Origin: Amazonocrinis nigriterrae CENA67
GTDB lineage: Bacteria; Cyanobacteriota; Cyanobacteriia; Cyanobacteriales; Nostocaceae
DNA length: 64,000 bases
NCBI RefSeq assembly: GCF_016056305.1
Contig: NZ_JAECZC010000002.1
Location: 203,934-267,933 of the forward strand
Reading direction: 5' to 3'
In this document: positions 19,267 through 27,841 of the stretch, piece after piece
Position numbering within the stretch: the stretch's first letter is position 1
How the letters are laid out: each line of letters opens with the position of its first letter
Notes under the pieces: model-generated
The model's input: the letters and a program-made list of their open reading frames with translations, nothing else
Database searches by the model: none
What the model was told of the DNA's origin: nothing
Program-made: the position numbers and the translations under genes

Positions 19267-20236
19267 TTTCTTGGAGTTTTATAATTTGTTCTTCTAGAAT
19301 TTGGATACGATTTAGTAAATCAGATTTACTTAAACCCAAGGTACTTTTTACAGATTTTATTATATTGGCTGGTGCTGTTTTTTGTTCCCCTGGGAATTGC
19401 ACTTCCCAAATTCGGAGTATGCCATCACCTGTCAGCACATCGACAAATCCTTCTGCTTTGGATCTGCCAATGACTCGACCGGGGATGCGCCCTACATATA
19501 AGGGGGGATTATCCACAGGCTTAGCTTGCCACACCAGCAACTTTTTCCCTTGAAAGTAAGTGTAAGCGCCAGGAAAAGGAGACACCAATGCCCGAATCAA
19601 GCAATCTATAGCTATAGTGCTAGCTGACCAATTAATTTCACCGTCTTCAGGAAGGCGAGTACAACAATAAGTAGCTTCAGTATGATTTTGTGGTATCCCT
19701 TCATAACCATTCAAGGTTTTGATAACTGTGTCTTGTAAGTTTTCCTCCTGAATTTGATTTAACTTGTTATAAATATCGGCTACATTATCATTCAAACCAA
19801 TGGGTATTAGCTGTTGAAATAAAATATTTCCCTCATCCAAACCAGGCGATATTTTATGAATAGTGATCGCTGCACAAGGTTCATCATTAATAATTGCCCA
19901 ATTGACATTGGCTCGACCGCGATAATAAGGTAAAGGCGAGTAATGAACATTGATAAATGTAGACAGTTCAATCAGTTCCGGTGGCAGTATTTGGTTATAG
20001 GAAGAAACCACCACACAATCTGGTTGAAATTGTAATATGAGGGATTTAATTTGTTTTTGAGAGGTATCTGAAAATATGGGGATACCCGCTTGTTCAGCTA
20101 GGCTGACAACGGGATCATCTGCATATGATTCAGCATCTATATTTCTGACTACCCCTTGCACGTTGCACTTTGCTAGCAAAGATTTGAGCGCGCTGAAGGT
20201 AGTCGTACCGATACCGATTAAAAGTACATTAACCAT
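19256..20236 (-). CDS. Formyltransferase, sugar N-formyltransferase-like (methionyl-tRNA formyltransferase fold)
   Basis: A 326-residue protein with the formyltransferase core: a Rossmann start (VNVLLIGIGTTTFSALKSLL), the catalytic FINVHYSPLPYYRGRANVNW (Asn-x-His) and ITIHKISPGLDEGNILFQQL with the catalytic Asp. A C-terminal FMT-like barrel follows (KKLLVWQAKP, GDGILRIWEVQFPG). A housekeeping methionyl-tRNA formyltransferase would not normally sit inside a sugar-nucleotide operon. I infer it formylates an amino sugar made by the neighbouring aminotransferases, using N10-formyl-tetrahydrofolate. The last 25 residues form a short amphipathic helix. It overlaps the epimerase start by 11 bp. Confidence 0.8.
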   Translation of the reverse strand: MVNVLLIGIGTTTFSALKSLLAKCNVQGVVRNIDAESYADDPVVSLAEQAGIPIFSDTSQKQIKSLILQFQPDCVVVSSYNQILPPELIELSTFINVHYSPLPYYRGRANVNWAIINDEPCAAITIHKISPGLDEGNILFQQLIPIGLNDNVADIYNKLNQIQEENLQDTVIKTLNGYEGIPQNHTEATYCCTRLPEDGEINWSASTIAIDCLIRALVSPFPGAYTYFQGKKLLVWQAKPVDNPPLYVGRIPGRVIGRSKAEGFVDVLTGDGILRIWEVQFPGEQKTAPANIIKSVKSTLGLSKSDLLNRIQILEEQIIKLQENAK

Positions 20237-20250
20237 TCACCACCTAACAT

Positions 20251-21258
20251 TCACAGCAGTTGCACAAATTCCATACCTGAATTATTGGACTGTAAAGATT
20301 GTCGCCAAATCACTTCTGCGGCTTTCAGCCCTCCTGTTTGCAGTCTGATAATTGGTTCAGGGCCTACTGCTGAGGGCAGAATACCCATATGTCCTGGTTT
20401 CGGCTCTACTTCTGGGCATAGTGGTATGTTATGGGATGCAAAGGCTGAGCGCTCTATGTCTCCCCAGTACTGAGCTACCAATGCGCCTGGCCAATACTTG
20501 GCGATCGCAGCGGCATCTGTAGCAGATAATACTGGTTCTGGGCGCGGTTGCAAAGCCACCAACAGGGCATCATAGGTTTTATCAATGGGCGCTGCGGCGA
20601 TACTGTCAACAGTATCTACATTAGCACCAGCATTGACTAAACCACGCTCAATAAATGCACTAAAAGGGTTATCACACAGCAATAAAATATTGCTTGTATA
20701 AACAGAAACGCCTGCATCTAGTAACAGCTTGGTCGCCATGATTCCCAAAAAGGAAAATACATCCACACCAGGATGGCGTTCATTGACACCTGCGACTTTG
20801 ATATCCCGTTGACGACAAGCTATGAGATCCACATCCTCTGGTCTAAACTCCCATGCTTCGTACATTAAGCCAATGACTGCTGTAGGTTTCATCTGAGCAA
20901 TCATTTCTGCATTAATGGGACGGACATGTCCACTATTAGTAACAATATCAGCTTGGGCGATAATATCTGGGGTTTTCTCAGTGATAAATTCCAGGCGATC
21001 GCTTACTCCTGCTATTTCGGCTAGTTCTAGTGTTTGGGCTTTGACTTCTTCTAAGGTGCCATAACGACTACTGCGAGCGATGGCAAACACCTTTTTTGCA
21101 CCAGCGATCGCTGCGATTACGGGCGTGACTGCATAGGCTCCTGTGGCTGCTTCTGTCAGTACAGTCAAGTTATCGAGTTGCAGTTCGCAGCGTTCAATGG
21201 CCTGCTGTATTAGCCTGACGAGGCGTTGGGAGTTTAAACCAGGACGGGCATCGTACAT
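20251..21258 (-). CDS. Unrecognised NAD(P)-binding-fold protein in the sugar operon
   Basis: A 335-residue protein I cannot name. The middle has an alanine-rich Rossmann-like motif (TEAATGAYAVTPVIAAIAGA, then KKVFAIARSSRYGTLEEVKA), followed by QADIVTNSGHVRPINAEMIA and AVIGLMYEAWEFRPEDVDLI. This order resembles the NAD-binding half of adenosylhomocysteinase- or alanine-dehydrogenase-like enzymes (find cofactor, test withheld substrate, report domain). A second half has LLLCDNPFSAFIERGLVNAG. The start ATG overlaps the stop of the upstream DegT gene by one base, so it is cotranslated with sugar-modifying enzymes. A dehydrogenase or ligase-like step is possible but not shown. Confidence 0.7.
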   Translation of the reverse strand: MYDARPGLNSQRLVRLIQQAIERCELQLDNLTVLTEAATGAYAVTPVIAAIAGAKKVFAIARSSRYGTLEEVKAQTLELAEIAGVSDRLEFITEKTPDIIAQADIVTNSGHVRPINAEMIAQMKPTAVIGLMYEAWEFRPEDVDLIACRQRDIKVAGVNERHPGVDVFSFLGIMATKLLLDAGVSVYTSNILLLCDNPFSAFIERGLVNAGANVDTVDSIAAAPIDKTYDALLVALQPRPEPVLSATDAAAIAKYWPGALVAQYWGDIERSAFASHNIPLCPEVEPKPGHMGILPSAVGPEPIIRLQTGGLKAAEVIWRQSLQSNNSGMEFVQLL

Positions 21259-22367
21259 TAAACAGTCACTCCCTGAACAAGGCTTTGCAGAGTTTCAGCA
21301 ACAGTCTTAATCTGTGCGGCTGAGAGTTCGGCATACATGGGTAGTGAAAGAACTTCACTGGCGGCTTTTTCTGCGTGGGGGAAGTCTCCAGCCTGATATC
21401 CCAAGTCTTGGTAAGCTTCTAGCAAGTGTACAGGAATCGGATAATGAATACCTGTTTGGATGCCGTGTTCATTGAGCTTTTGCTGCAATTGATCCCGTTG
21501 GGGCGATCGCACCACATATACATGGTAAACGTGGCGGCTATAAGGCATGAGTGTGGGAGTTACCAACCCAGAATTAGCCAGTAGCTGATCATACTGCTTG
21601 GCATTTGCTATGCGTCCCTCTGTCCATGCCTCTAAATAGCGCAGTTTCACTCGCAAGATTGCTCCCTGTATACCATCCATGCGATAGTTGTAGCCTTTTA
21701 AAACATGGTGATACTTGCGTTCTTGTCCCCAGTCGCGCAGCATCCGCATGGTACGGGTATATTCAGGATTGTTGGTAACTATCATCCCTCCTTCACCATA
21801 GGCCCCTAAGTTTTTACCTGGGTAAAAACTAAAACAGCCAATATCGCCGATACTACCTACACGCTGTCCTTTGTACTCAGCACCGTGAGCTTGTGCTGCA
21901 TCTTCGATTACAGTCAATCCATAACGACGAGCAATTTCTATAATTGGCTCCATATTCGCTGGTTGACCGTACAAATGCACAGGCAAAATCGCTTTTGTCT
22001 TTTCGGTTATGGCTTTTTCAATTTGGGTTACATCTATGGTGTATGAAACAGGGTCAATATCTACGAAGACGGGCGTAGCACCTGTATAACAGATGGCTGC
22101 TACAGTAGCGACAAAGGTGAAAGGTACTGTAATCACTTCATCACCAGCACCAATGCCAGCTGCTAGTAATGCTAAGTGCAGGGCGCTTGTCCCTGTATTC
22201 ACAGCAATGCCATAATCAGCATCACAGTATTGGGCAAACTCTTCCTCTAAGGCTGTAACCTCACTGCCCAAGATGAATTGGGTACTCTCCAGTACTTTCA
22301 GTACAGCAGTATCAATTTCGTCTTTAATATTCAGGTATTGAGTTTTTAGGTCTAAAAATGGAATCAT
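21258..22367 (-). CDS. DegT/DnrJ/EryC1/StrS aminotransferase (WbpE/QdtB-like)
   Basis: A 369-residue PLP enzyme. It opens MIPFLDLKTQYLNIKDEID, the usual start of sugar aminotransferases of the WbpE/QdtB/FdtB group. VNTGTSALHLALLAAGIG binds the phosphate, VIEDAAQAHGAEYKG supplies the Asp that pairs with the PLP ring nitrogen, and SFYPGKNLGAYGEGGMIVTN has the PLP lysine (Lys185). Its start overlaps the stop of the Gfo/Idh gene by 4 bp (ATGA). Together these two and the acyltransferase at 24.7 kb are the oxidation, transamination and acylation trio of 3-acylamino sugar pathways. Confidence 0.92.
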   Translation of the reverse strand: MIPFLDLKTQYLNIKDEIDTAVLKVLESTQFILGSEVTALEEEFAQYCDADYGIAVNTGTSALHLALLAAGIGAGDEVITVPFTFVATVAAICYTGATPVFVDIDPVSYTIDVTQIEKAITEKTKAILPVHLYGQPANMEPIIEIARRYGLTVIEDAAQAHGAEYKGQRVGSIGDIGCFSFYPGKNLGAYGEGGMIVTNNPEYTRTMRMLRDWGQERKYHHVLKGYNYRMDGIQGAILRVKLRYLEAWTEGRIANAKQYDQLLANSGLVTPTLMPYSRHVYHVYVVRSPQRDQLQQKLNEHGIQTGIHYPIPVHLLEAYQDLGYQAGDFPHAEKAASEVLSLPMYAELSAAQIKTVAETLQSLVQGVTV

Positions 22368-23401
22368 ACTGCTACCTCTGCTAAATTTAGTTCAACTAAT
22401 TGACCACGCTGCCTCATCGACTCGGTAGCAGCCTCAAGTATTCTTACTATCCGCAGTCCCGCTTCTCCGTCGGTAATTGGACGAGAGCCTTGTTCAATGC
22501 AATTAATGAAATGCAATCCTTCTGTCCGTAATGCTTCCGTCATATCCAATTGAGGAGACCACATATCGCCTGTGCGGTAGCCAATCAGCATCTGATACAC
22601 GCTTTCCGAATTACCATTGACGGTGATTCCTTTGTCGTAAATCTTGACTTTTTCGCTAGGTTCCAAGTCATCGTAAACAATCATCTTTTGACTACCGCCA
22701 ATCAATGTGCGGCGTACTTTCACTGGTGCTAACCAGTTGACATGGATGTGAGCAATCAAGTTGCTTTCAAAAAATAACGTTAAGTAGGCAATGTTTTCTG
22801 GTTCTCCCGGAACGTGGCTGATACCTGTAGCTGAGACAGCATAAGGTTGGGATGGCAATAGGTAGTTCATGATTGAGAGGTCATGAACTGCTAAGTCCCA
22901 GATGACATTGACATCATGCTGAAATAACCCCAAGTTGACACGTACAGAATCGTAGTAGTAAATATCTCCTAGCCTCTTGCTGGTGATCAACTCGTGCATT
23001 TTGCGTACAGCGCCTGTGTAGACAAAGGTGTGATCCACCATTAGCACTAGATTGCGTTTTTCTGCCTCTTCAATCAGGCGCTTTGCCTGTTCAGAGGAGG
23101 TTGTCATTGGTTTTTCTACTAGTACATGCTTACCAGCCTGCAATGCTGCCAAAGCCAAGTCGAAGTGAGTTGAAACTGGTGTGGCAATCACCACAGCATC
23201 AATTTTGGGGTCTTTAAATATGTCTCGACTGTCTGTGGTCACTTGAATGGTGGGATAACGAGCCTGTGCTTTTGCCAAAAGTTCTGGTTTAAAATCACTG
23301 ACTTTTGTCACTTGGGCAGTTGGAATTTCTGCAAAATTCCGTACCAAGTTAGGGCCCCAGTAACCATAGCCAATTACACCGATATTAATCATGTTTCCCA
23401 T
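22364..23401 (-). CDS. Gfo/Idh/MocA oxidoreductase (WlbA/WbpB-like sugar-nucleotide 3-dehydrogenase)
   Basis: A 345-residue NAD-dependent oxidoreductase. The N-terminal INIGVIGYGYWGPNLVRNF is the Rossmann motif, DAVVIATPVSTHFDLALAAL follows, and HVLVEKPMTTSSEQAK carries the EKP active-site motif (Glu96-Lys97-Pro98). VHDLSIMNYLLPSQPYAVSA gives the conserved H-D-x-x-x pair. Family members next to DegT genes oxidise the C3 hydroxyl of an NDP-sugar before transamination. A second ATG three codons in (23392) is a possible start. This is the first gene of a tight run of seven overlapping or nearly abutting genes reaching to 15.4 kb. Confidence 0.9.
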   Translation of the reverse strand: MGNMINIGVIGYGYWGPNLVRNFAEIPTAQVTKVSDFKPELLAKAQARYPTIQVTTDSRDIFKDPKIDAVVIATPVSTHFDLALAALQAGKHVLVEKPMTTSSEQAKRLIEEAEKRNLVLMVDHTFVYTGAVRKMHELITSKRLGDIYYYDSVRVNLGLFQHDVNVIWDLAVHDLSIMNYLLPSQPYAVSATGISHVPGEPENIAYLTLFFESNLIAHIHVNWLAPVKVRRTLIGGSQKMIVYDDLEPSEKVKIYDKGITVNGNSESVYQMLIGYRTGDMWSPQLDMTEALRTEGLHFINCIEQGSRPITDGEAGLRIVRILEAATESMRQRGQLVELNLAEVAV

Positions 23402-23823
23402 TGCTTGTAATTAATCTGAATTTATTTTCAACGAACTACTAAACACTACATTGATTGATTGCAATTGGCTGTGATTTAGTAGAAAAAAGTTGCTATTCTA
23501 AGAGCAATTATCTTGACTTTCGCAACTATATAATGATACCCCTACCAACATTCCCGCATTAGTATTAGGGAACTGTTGGAAGGAGTATCAAGCGCTAGAT
23601 ATTTAAAGGAATAGTCAGATGGTGCTTTGTTTAACCTGTGTAGAGAAAATTAAATTTTTCCTACATATGGAAGACAAAGATGGCAAAATGTAGAATCTAA
23701 AATTTCAAAAGTGCTTGTATGAGGACTATACAAAAGTTTGTCAACAGTTTTATTTACGAACTAAACTTTTGTACTTTTAGTGCATTTTATTAATACAATA
23801 AACACACTTACTGAAATTATATC
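23402..23823. promoter_or_regulatory. Intergenic leader of the amino-sugar operon
   Basis: This 422-bp AT-rich gap must hold the promoter of the minus-strand operon that begins at 23401. An imperfect hairpin lies at 23545-23579: CCAACATTCCC pairs with GGGAACTGTTGG around a short spacer. It has no T-run, so it is more likely an operator or processed leader than a terminator. I see no open frame of note here. Confidence 0.35.
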
Positions 23824-24447
23824 CTACTTATATTTTAATGCTCTTGTTTGAAAATGCTTTATTCCTAATAGGAATGCCACTACTATTATTCCTGTTGAAC
23901 TTGGTTCAGGAACTTTGGATTTACTTGTAAAAACAGCATAATTAGCTTTTTCATAATTTAATAACTCAATGTCTTTACTCTCTCCTCTAAAATCAGACCA
24001 ATATGTAATATGGTTACCTATTTTATTCCTGATGTAGGTTGAGGAATTGCTAGCAACTACACCCTGATATGGAATTAAAATGTATGAAATACTATTTAAT
24101 TGTGTGGTAGTTTTTTGTTGATTGTCAAATAGGGCTATGATGCTATCTACAGCTTTTTTCGCTTTCTGGGGATTGTTCCAAAATGTTGGTGAATTAAAAT
24201 TGGGGCTGTTAACATAACCAAACAAGTTAACAAAAGTATCATACTTGAAGGTAATGTCATAAGTTATGTCATCTATAACTAAGCCATCAATAGCACTAAC
24301 ATTACCTTGACTACTGTATTTAATTTGAGCTGCTTCCGATGGAGTAACATTAACTAAAATGCTAGCGAAGCTAACAACAGAAGCTAGACAATATGCTAGT
24401 TTTGAACTAAAAAAATTCTGGTAGGATAAGCCTGATTTGGTAATCAT
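23824..24447 (-). CDS. PEP-CTERM sorting-signal protein (secreted, function unknown)
   Basis: A 207-residue secreted protein. The N-terminus has a signal peptide (KLAYCLASVVSFASILV, then a TPSEAAQ cleavage region). The C-terminus has KVPEPSS, a hydrophobic helix (TGIIVVAFLLGI) and a basic tail (HFQTRALKYK), the three-part PEP-CTERM signal recognised by exosortase (EpsH family). The middle, about residues 40-160, is a beta-rich region with no family I recognise. PEP-CTERM proteins and exosortase are known to co-occur with EPS genes, which fits this location, though no exosortase gene is in the window. It has its own short gaps on both sides and may be a single-gene unit. Confidence 0.8.
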   Translation of the reverse strand: MITKSGLSYQNFFSSKLAYCLASVVSFASILVNVTPSEAAQIKYSSQGNVSAIDGLVIDDITYDITFKYDTFVNLFGYVNSPNFNSPTFWNNPQKAKKAVDSIIALFDNQQKTTTQLNSISYILIPYQGVVASNSSTYIRNKIGNHITYWSDFRGESKDIELLNYEKANYAVFTSKSKVPEPSSTGIIVVAFLLGIKHFQTRALKYK

Positions 24448-24694
24448 TGTAAAAAGTAGTTCTATGATTTCACTTCTTACAAAATACCAAAAACTTACAG
24501 TTTATACCTGCCTATAGAGTGTTACTTACGTAATCATTTGAATAAGAAATCTCAGCAATATATATGCTGAGATTCATAATCAATAGGGGTAAATCTTTAT
24601 ATAGATTAAAATACTGTAAATTGCAGTCTTAAATAACCTTACTTTCTGGATTTATACTAGTACTGATTTATCTCAAGTTTACACATAATTGATA

Positions 24695-25207
24695 TTAGCT
24701 CAAAATACTGGCTGTCATTTCTGAGTTTTGGCAGCGATCGCGCACATCACCAATCACCCGAGCTGGTACTCCGGCTACAATTGCATAGTCAGGAACATCA
24801 CGAGTCACTACTGCCCCAGCCCCAATTATGGCTTTTTCTCCTATAGTTACCCCTGGACAGATAGTAGCGTTGCTACCAATAGATGCACAGCGCTTGACTA
24901 GAGTCTTGACTACATACCAATCGTCTTCCGTTTTCAAACTACCATCTTCATTAGTTGCACGCGGATAAAGGTCATTGGTAAACATAACTCCATGACCAAT
25001 AAATACTTCATCTTCAAGGATGACGCCTTCACAAAGGAAGCTGTGTGATGAAATTTTACATCGACTACCTACAATGACATTTTTCTGAAGCTCGACAAAA
25101 GTACCAATTTTTGTGTCATCACCAATTACACAACCATAGAGGTTCACTAAATGAGGATGAAAAATTTTTACGTTGTTACCCAACTTAACGTCATCATTTA
25201 CTGCCAT
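24695..25207 (-). CDS. Hexapeptide-repeat acyltransferase (WbpD/WlbB/FdtC-like)
   Basis: A 170-residue left-handed beta-helix enzyme. Hexapeptide rungs are visible in [40 protein letters not shown] and [20 protein letters not shown]. The segment [14 protein letters not shown] is characteristic of the sugar N-acyltransferase group that acylates 3-amino sugar nucleotides with acetyl-CoA. It would act after the Gfo/Idh dehydrogenase and DegT aminotransferase at 21.3-23.4 kb, although the PEP-CTERM gene lies between them. It sits 30 bp downstream of the Wzt gene on the same strand. Confidence 0.87.
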   Translation of the reverse strand: MAVNDDVKLGNNVKIFHPHLVNLYGCVIGDDTKIGTFVELQKNVIVGSRCKISSHSFLCEGVILEDEVFIGHGVMFTNDLYPRATNEDGSLKTEDDWYVVKTLVKRCASIGSNATICPGVTIGEKAIIGAGAVVTRDVPDYAIVAGVPARVIGDVRDRCQNSEMTASILS

Positions 25208-25237
25208 TACTGATCTGCCTATTTAACTAAAGCTAAA

Positions 25238-26524
25238 TTAATATTTTTCAACATTTTTCCAAACAGCATCTTCTAAGTAAGTACACTCATCAGCTTGCCA
25301 TTCATACTCTTGACGCTCGAAATTGTGCATTGTGACCTCGAACGGGCAAATTCCCGTGAGGTTTTCTAGCAGAGTACTGCTACGGCGCTCAGAAAACCAT
25401 GTTGTTAAGGTGTACGAACCCATGTAAAGCCTAAATTTTGGAATTTCACATCGCAGAATAAAAGTTCCTGGTTCTTGGCGAAACGGTGCTTCCGGCTCGT
25501 AAAACCAGAAAATACACATAGCTTGTCGAAGCTCGTTCACTACCTGAAAAGAGAACCACAGACTTTCATGGGGTTTAGTTACATGTAGGGCAAACTCGAA
25601 AGTAATGGGTTGTCCCCAAGAGTGAATCCCTTCTCCTTCAGAGGAATGTACTTTTGCCCAAGCTACATAGTTACCAGTTTTATTCAAAGGAGCTTGATAG
25701 TAAGCGGGTTGCTCATTAGCAGCTTTTTGCCCAGTAATATATAGTTGCACAGCTTTTGCTGTATCACCATCAAACTCAATGTTACCCTTGGAAAGCAGTA
25801 TGCAACGCTTGGTCAGTTGTGCAATAGCTTGCATACTGTGACTGACGAACAAGACTGTCCGTCCTTCTTTGGCGGATACATCCCCCATTTTTCCCAAGCA
25901 TTTCTTTTGAAATGCTGAATCGCCCACTGCTAAAACTTCATCCACAATTAAAATTTCTGGCTCTAAATGAGCTGCCACAGCAAAAGCAAGGCGCACATAC
26001 ATCCCAGAAGAGTAACGCTTGACCGGAGTATCTAAAAATTTCTCGACTTCGGCAAAGGCAACAATTTCATCAAACTTTTTCTTAATTTCTACTCTACTCA
26101 TACCCAGAACAGAACCGTTAAGATATATATTCTCTCGTCCGGTTAGTTCTGGATGAAATCCTGTGCCTACTTCTAGTAAGCTTGCCACCCGACCTTTAAT
26201 AACAACTTGTCCTTTTGTCGGTTCAGTAATTCGACTTAAAATTTTTAATAGTGTCGATTTTCCGGCGCCATTACGTCCAATAATACCAATGGCTTCGCCT
26301 TGATTAATCTCAAAAGAAACATCATTTAATGCCCAAAATTCTTCACGGGATAGATTGGGCATTTTTTGCTCAGAAGGCTGAAGGAATTTCTTACCTATAG
26401 ACTTGACTCCATGAGCAATCACATCTCGCAGAGCTTTATAGCGATAACTAGTGGAACTACCCTGCTGGTGAGAAATGATATATTTTTTAGCGAGATTCTC
26501 TACTCGAATTACATTATTAGACAT
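25238..26524 (-). CDS. wzt: Polysaccharide ABC exporter, ATP-binding subunit with C-terminal glycan-binding domain
   Basis: A 428-residue ATPase. Walker A is GIIGRNGAGKSTLLKILSR, the signature is YSSGMYVRLAFAVAAHLEP, and Walker B is ILIVDEVLAVGD, the typical VLAVGD of teichoic-acid/O-antigen exporters. After about residue 270 there is an added beta-rich domain (WAKVHSSEGEGIHSWGQP, SLWFSFQVVNELRQAMCIFW), matching the Wzt C-terminal domain that recognises the capped end of the glycan chain. With the permease just upstream (14-bp gap) it moves lipid-linked polysaccharide across the cytoplasmic membrane. Confidence 0.93.
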   Translation of the reverse strand: MSNNVIRVENLAKKYIISHQQGSSTSYRYKALRDVIAHGVKSIGKKFLQPSEQKMPNLSREEFWALNDVSFEINQGEAIGIIGRNGAGKSTLLKILSRITEPTKGQVVIKGRVASLLEVGTGFHPELTGRENIYLNGSVLGMSRVEIKKKFDEIVAFAEVEKFLDTPVKRYSSGMYVRLAFAVAAHLEPEILIVDEVLAVGDSAFQKKCLGKMGDVSAKEGRTVLFVSHSMQAIAQLTKRCILLSKGNIEFDGDTAKAVQLYITGQKAANEQPAYYQAPLNKTGNYVAWAKVHSSEGEGIHSWGQPITFEFALHVTKPHESLWFSFQVVNELRQAMCIFWFYEPEAPFRQEPGTFILRCEIPKFRLYMGSYTLTTWFSERRSSTLLENLTGICPFEVTMHNFERQEYEWQADECTYLEDAVWKNVEKY

Positions 26525-26538
26525 CTATCTAGTCCAGT

Positions 26539-27378
26539 CTAAATTATGTCAGCAAAAGTCCGTTCCGTTTTACGGAAATACCAGATACCACTTACCAGTA
26601 GAAGTATCACCAAGACCAAAGATATTGCGAATCCCGGCCAGTAAATTGTTGCATCGCCACCTAGAATAGCCCAGCGAAAGCCATCAATTACACCTACCAT
26701 TGGGTTCACAGAATAAAGCAAACGCCACTGCTCTGGCACAACACTGCTACTAAAGCCTACTGGTGATATGTACAATCCAAACTGGACAATAAATGGTACA
26801 ATATAACGAAAGTCTCGGTATTCCACATTTAACGCTGCCAACCACAGTCCAACTCCCATTGAAGCAGCAAAAGCAATGCCAATAAACAACGGTAGTGTCA
26901 GTATTCGCCAATCGGGAACAAAGTTGTACCAAGCCATCAATCCCAGCAAAATTATGCCAGAAACCATGAAATCTACAAAACTGACAATTACTGCACTGAT
27001 CGGTACAATTAGACGCGGGAAGTAGACTTTAGAGATCAAATTGGCATTACTAATTAGACTATTACTGCACTCACTGAGGGCACCAGAAAAAAACTGCCAG
27101 GGGAGCATAGCAGCAAATACGAGAATTGGATAAGGCACTGGTGAAGGTAATTTTGCTAATTTTCCAAACACTACGGTGAAAACTACCATCGTCAAAAATG
27201 GTCGGATCAGTGCCCAAGCTATGCCAATCGCTGTTTGCTTGTAACGCACCAGAATGTCACGCCAAGCAAGAAAATAGAACAGCTCCCGATAGCGCCACAG
27301 GTCTTGCCAATACTGGCGCTCACTACGTCCAGCTTCAATTACTAACGTCTGCTCAGATGGCATACCTTGACTACTCAT
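26539..27378 (-). CDS. wzm: Polysaccharide ABC exporter, permease subunit
   Basis: A 279-residue ABC-2 type permease. It begins with a cytosolic segment (LVIEAGRSERQYWQDLWRYR), then ELFYFLAWRDILVRYKQTAI, the conserved entry helix region of Wzm/TagG proteins. About six hydrophobic segments follow. IRPFLTMVVFTVVFGKLAKL and LYSVNPMVGVIDGFRWAILG are also typical, the last preceding the final helices. It pairs with the ATPase downstream. The ABC export route implies that the glycan chain is finished in the cytoplasm, which contrasts with the Wzy-like gene at the other end of the locus. Confidence 0.93.
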   Translation of the reverse strand: MSSQGMPSEQTLVIEAGRSERQYWQDLWRYRELFYFLAWRDILVRYKQTAIGIAWALIRPFLTMVVFTVVFGKLAKLPSPVPYPILVFAAMLPWQFFSGALSECSNSLISNANLISKVYFPRLIVPISAVIVSFVDFMVSGIILLGLMAWYNFVPDWRILTLPLFIGIAFAASMGVGLWLAALNVEYRDFRYIVPFIVQFGLYISPVGFSSSVVPEQWRLLYSVNPMVGVIDGFRWAILGGDATIYWPGFAISLVLVILLLVSGIWYFRKTERTFADII

Positions 27379-27412
27379 ACTACAACTAGTTGAAGACTAT
27401 TATGCTTAACGC

Positions 27413-27841
27413 TTAAACTACAAACTGGAAATCTTTCATGCCCTGAAAGCCAACGAGCTTTGCATGTCTGCGAGTAAACTCACCCACAGAAGGGTTGCCT
27501 TGAGGATCGATCACCCCTGTTACCTGTTGCCAAAGCTGTTGTGGTGCTAACGACAGTTCATAGGTGCGTCCATCAGACTTACGGACGTGATACCAATTCT
27601 TTTGCTGACAGTGTTCACACCAAAAAGCTTCTAACCACTCACCATCGATAGGAACTGCGGTTTTGTTTGCTACTAGAATTAATGCATTCCGCCGACTCAT
27701 ACCCCGTTGTTGCAACTGACCTGGTTGATCGGCAAATATCTGATATTTTTGACTAACGCTATTTAAATAGCAGCCATGAACTGGGCAGTAAATAGCCCGT
27801 CGTTTTGAACGTTTCCGATTGCGGTCACACCTTCTCTGCAA
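27413..27841 (-). CDS. Conserved cyanobacterial hypothetical protein with paired Cys motifs
   Basis: The frame is open from 27925, but a TTG at 27839-27841 is preceded by GGGAGG with five spacer bases. I take this as the start, giving 142 residues (LQRRCDRNRKRSKRRAIYC at the beginning). Two cysteine pairs, CPVHGC near residue 19 and CEHCQQKNWYHV near 92, could bind zinc. Later comes LWQQVTGVIDPQGNPSVGEF, a stretch I recall as conserved in cyanobacteria. No function is known to me. The basic N-terminus and Cys pairs suggest a nucleic-acid-related or regulatory role, but this is weak inference. The gene stands alone upstream of the exporter genes. Confidence 0.65.
   Translation of the reverse strand: MQRRCDRNRKRSKRRAIYCPVHGCYLNSVSQKYQIFADQPGQLQQRGMSRRNALILVANKTAVPIDGEWLEAFWCEHCQQKNWYHVRKSDGRTYELSLAPQQLWQQVTGVIDPQGNPSVGEFTRRHAKLVGFQGMKDFQFVV

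Noticed and set aside
19256-20236. Housekeeping methionyl-tRNA formyltransferase (fmt)
   Set aside because: The fold fits, but the gene overlaps a sugar epimerase gene and has a divergent C-terminus, so a sugar N-formyltransferase is more likely.
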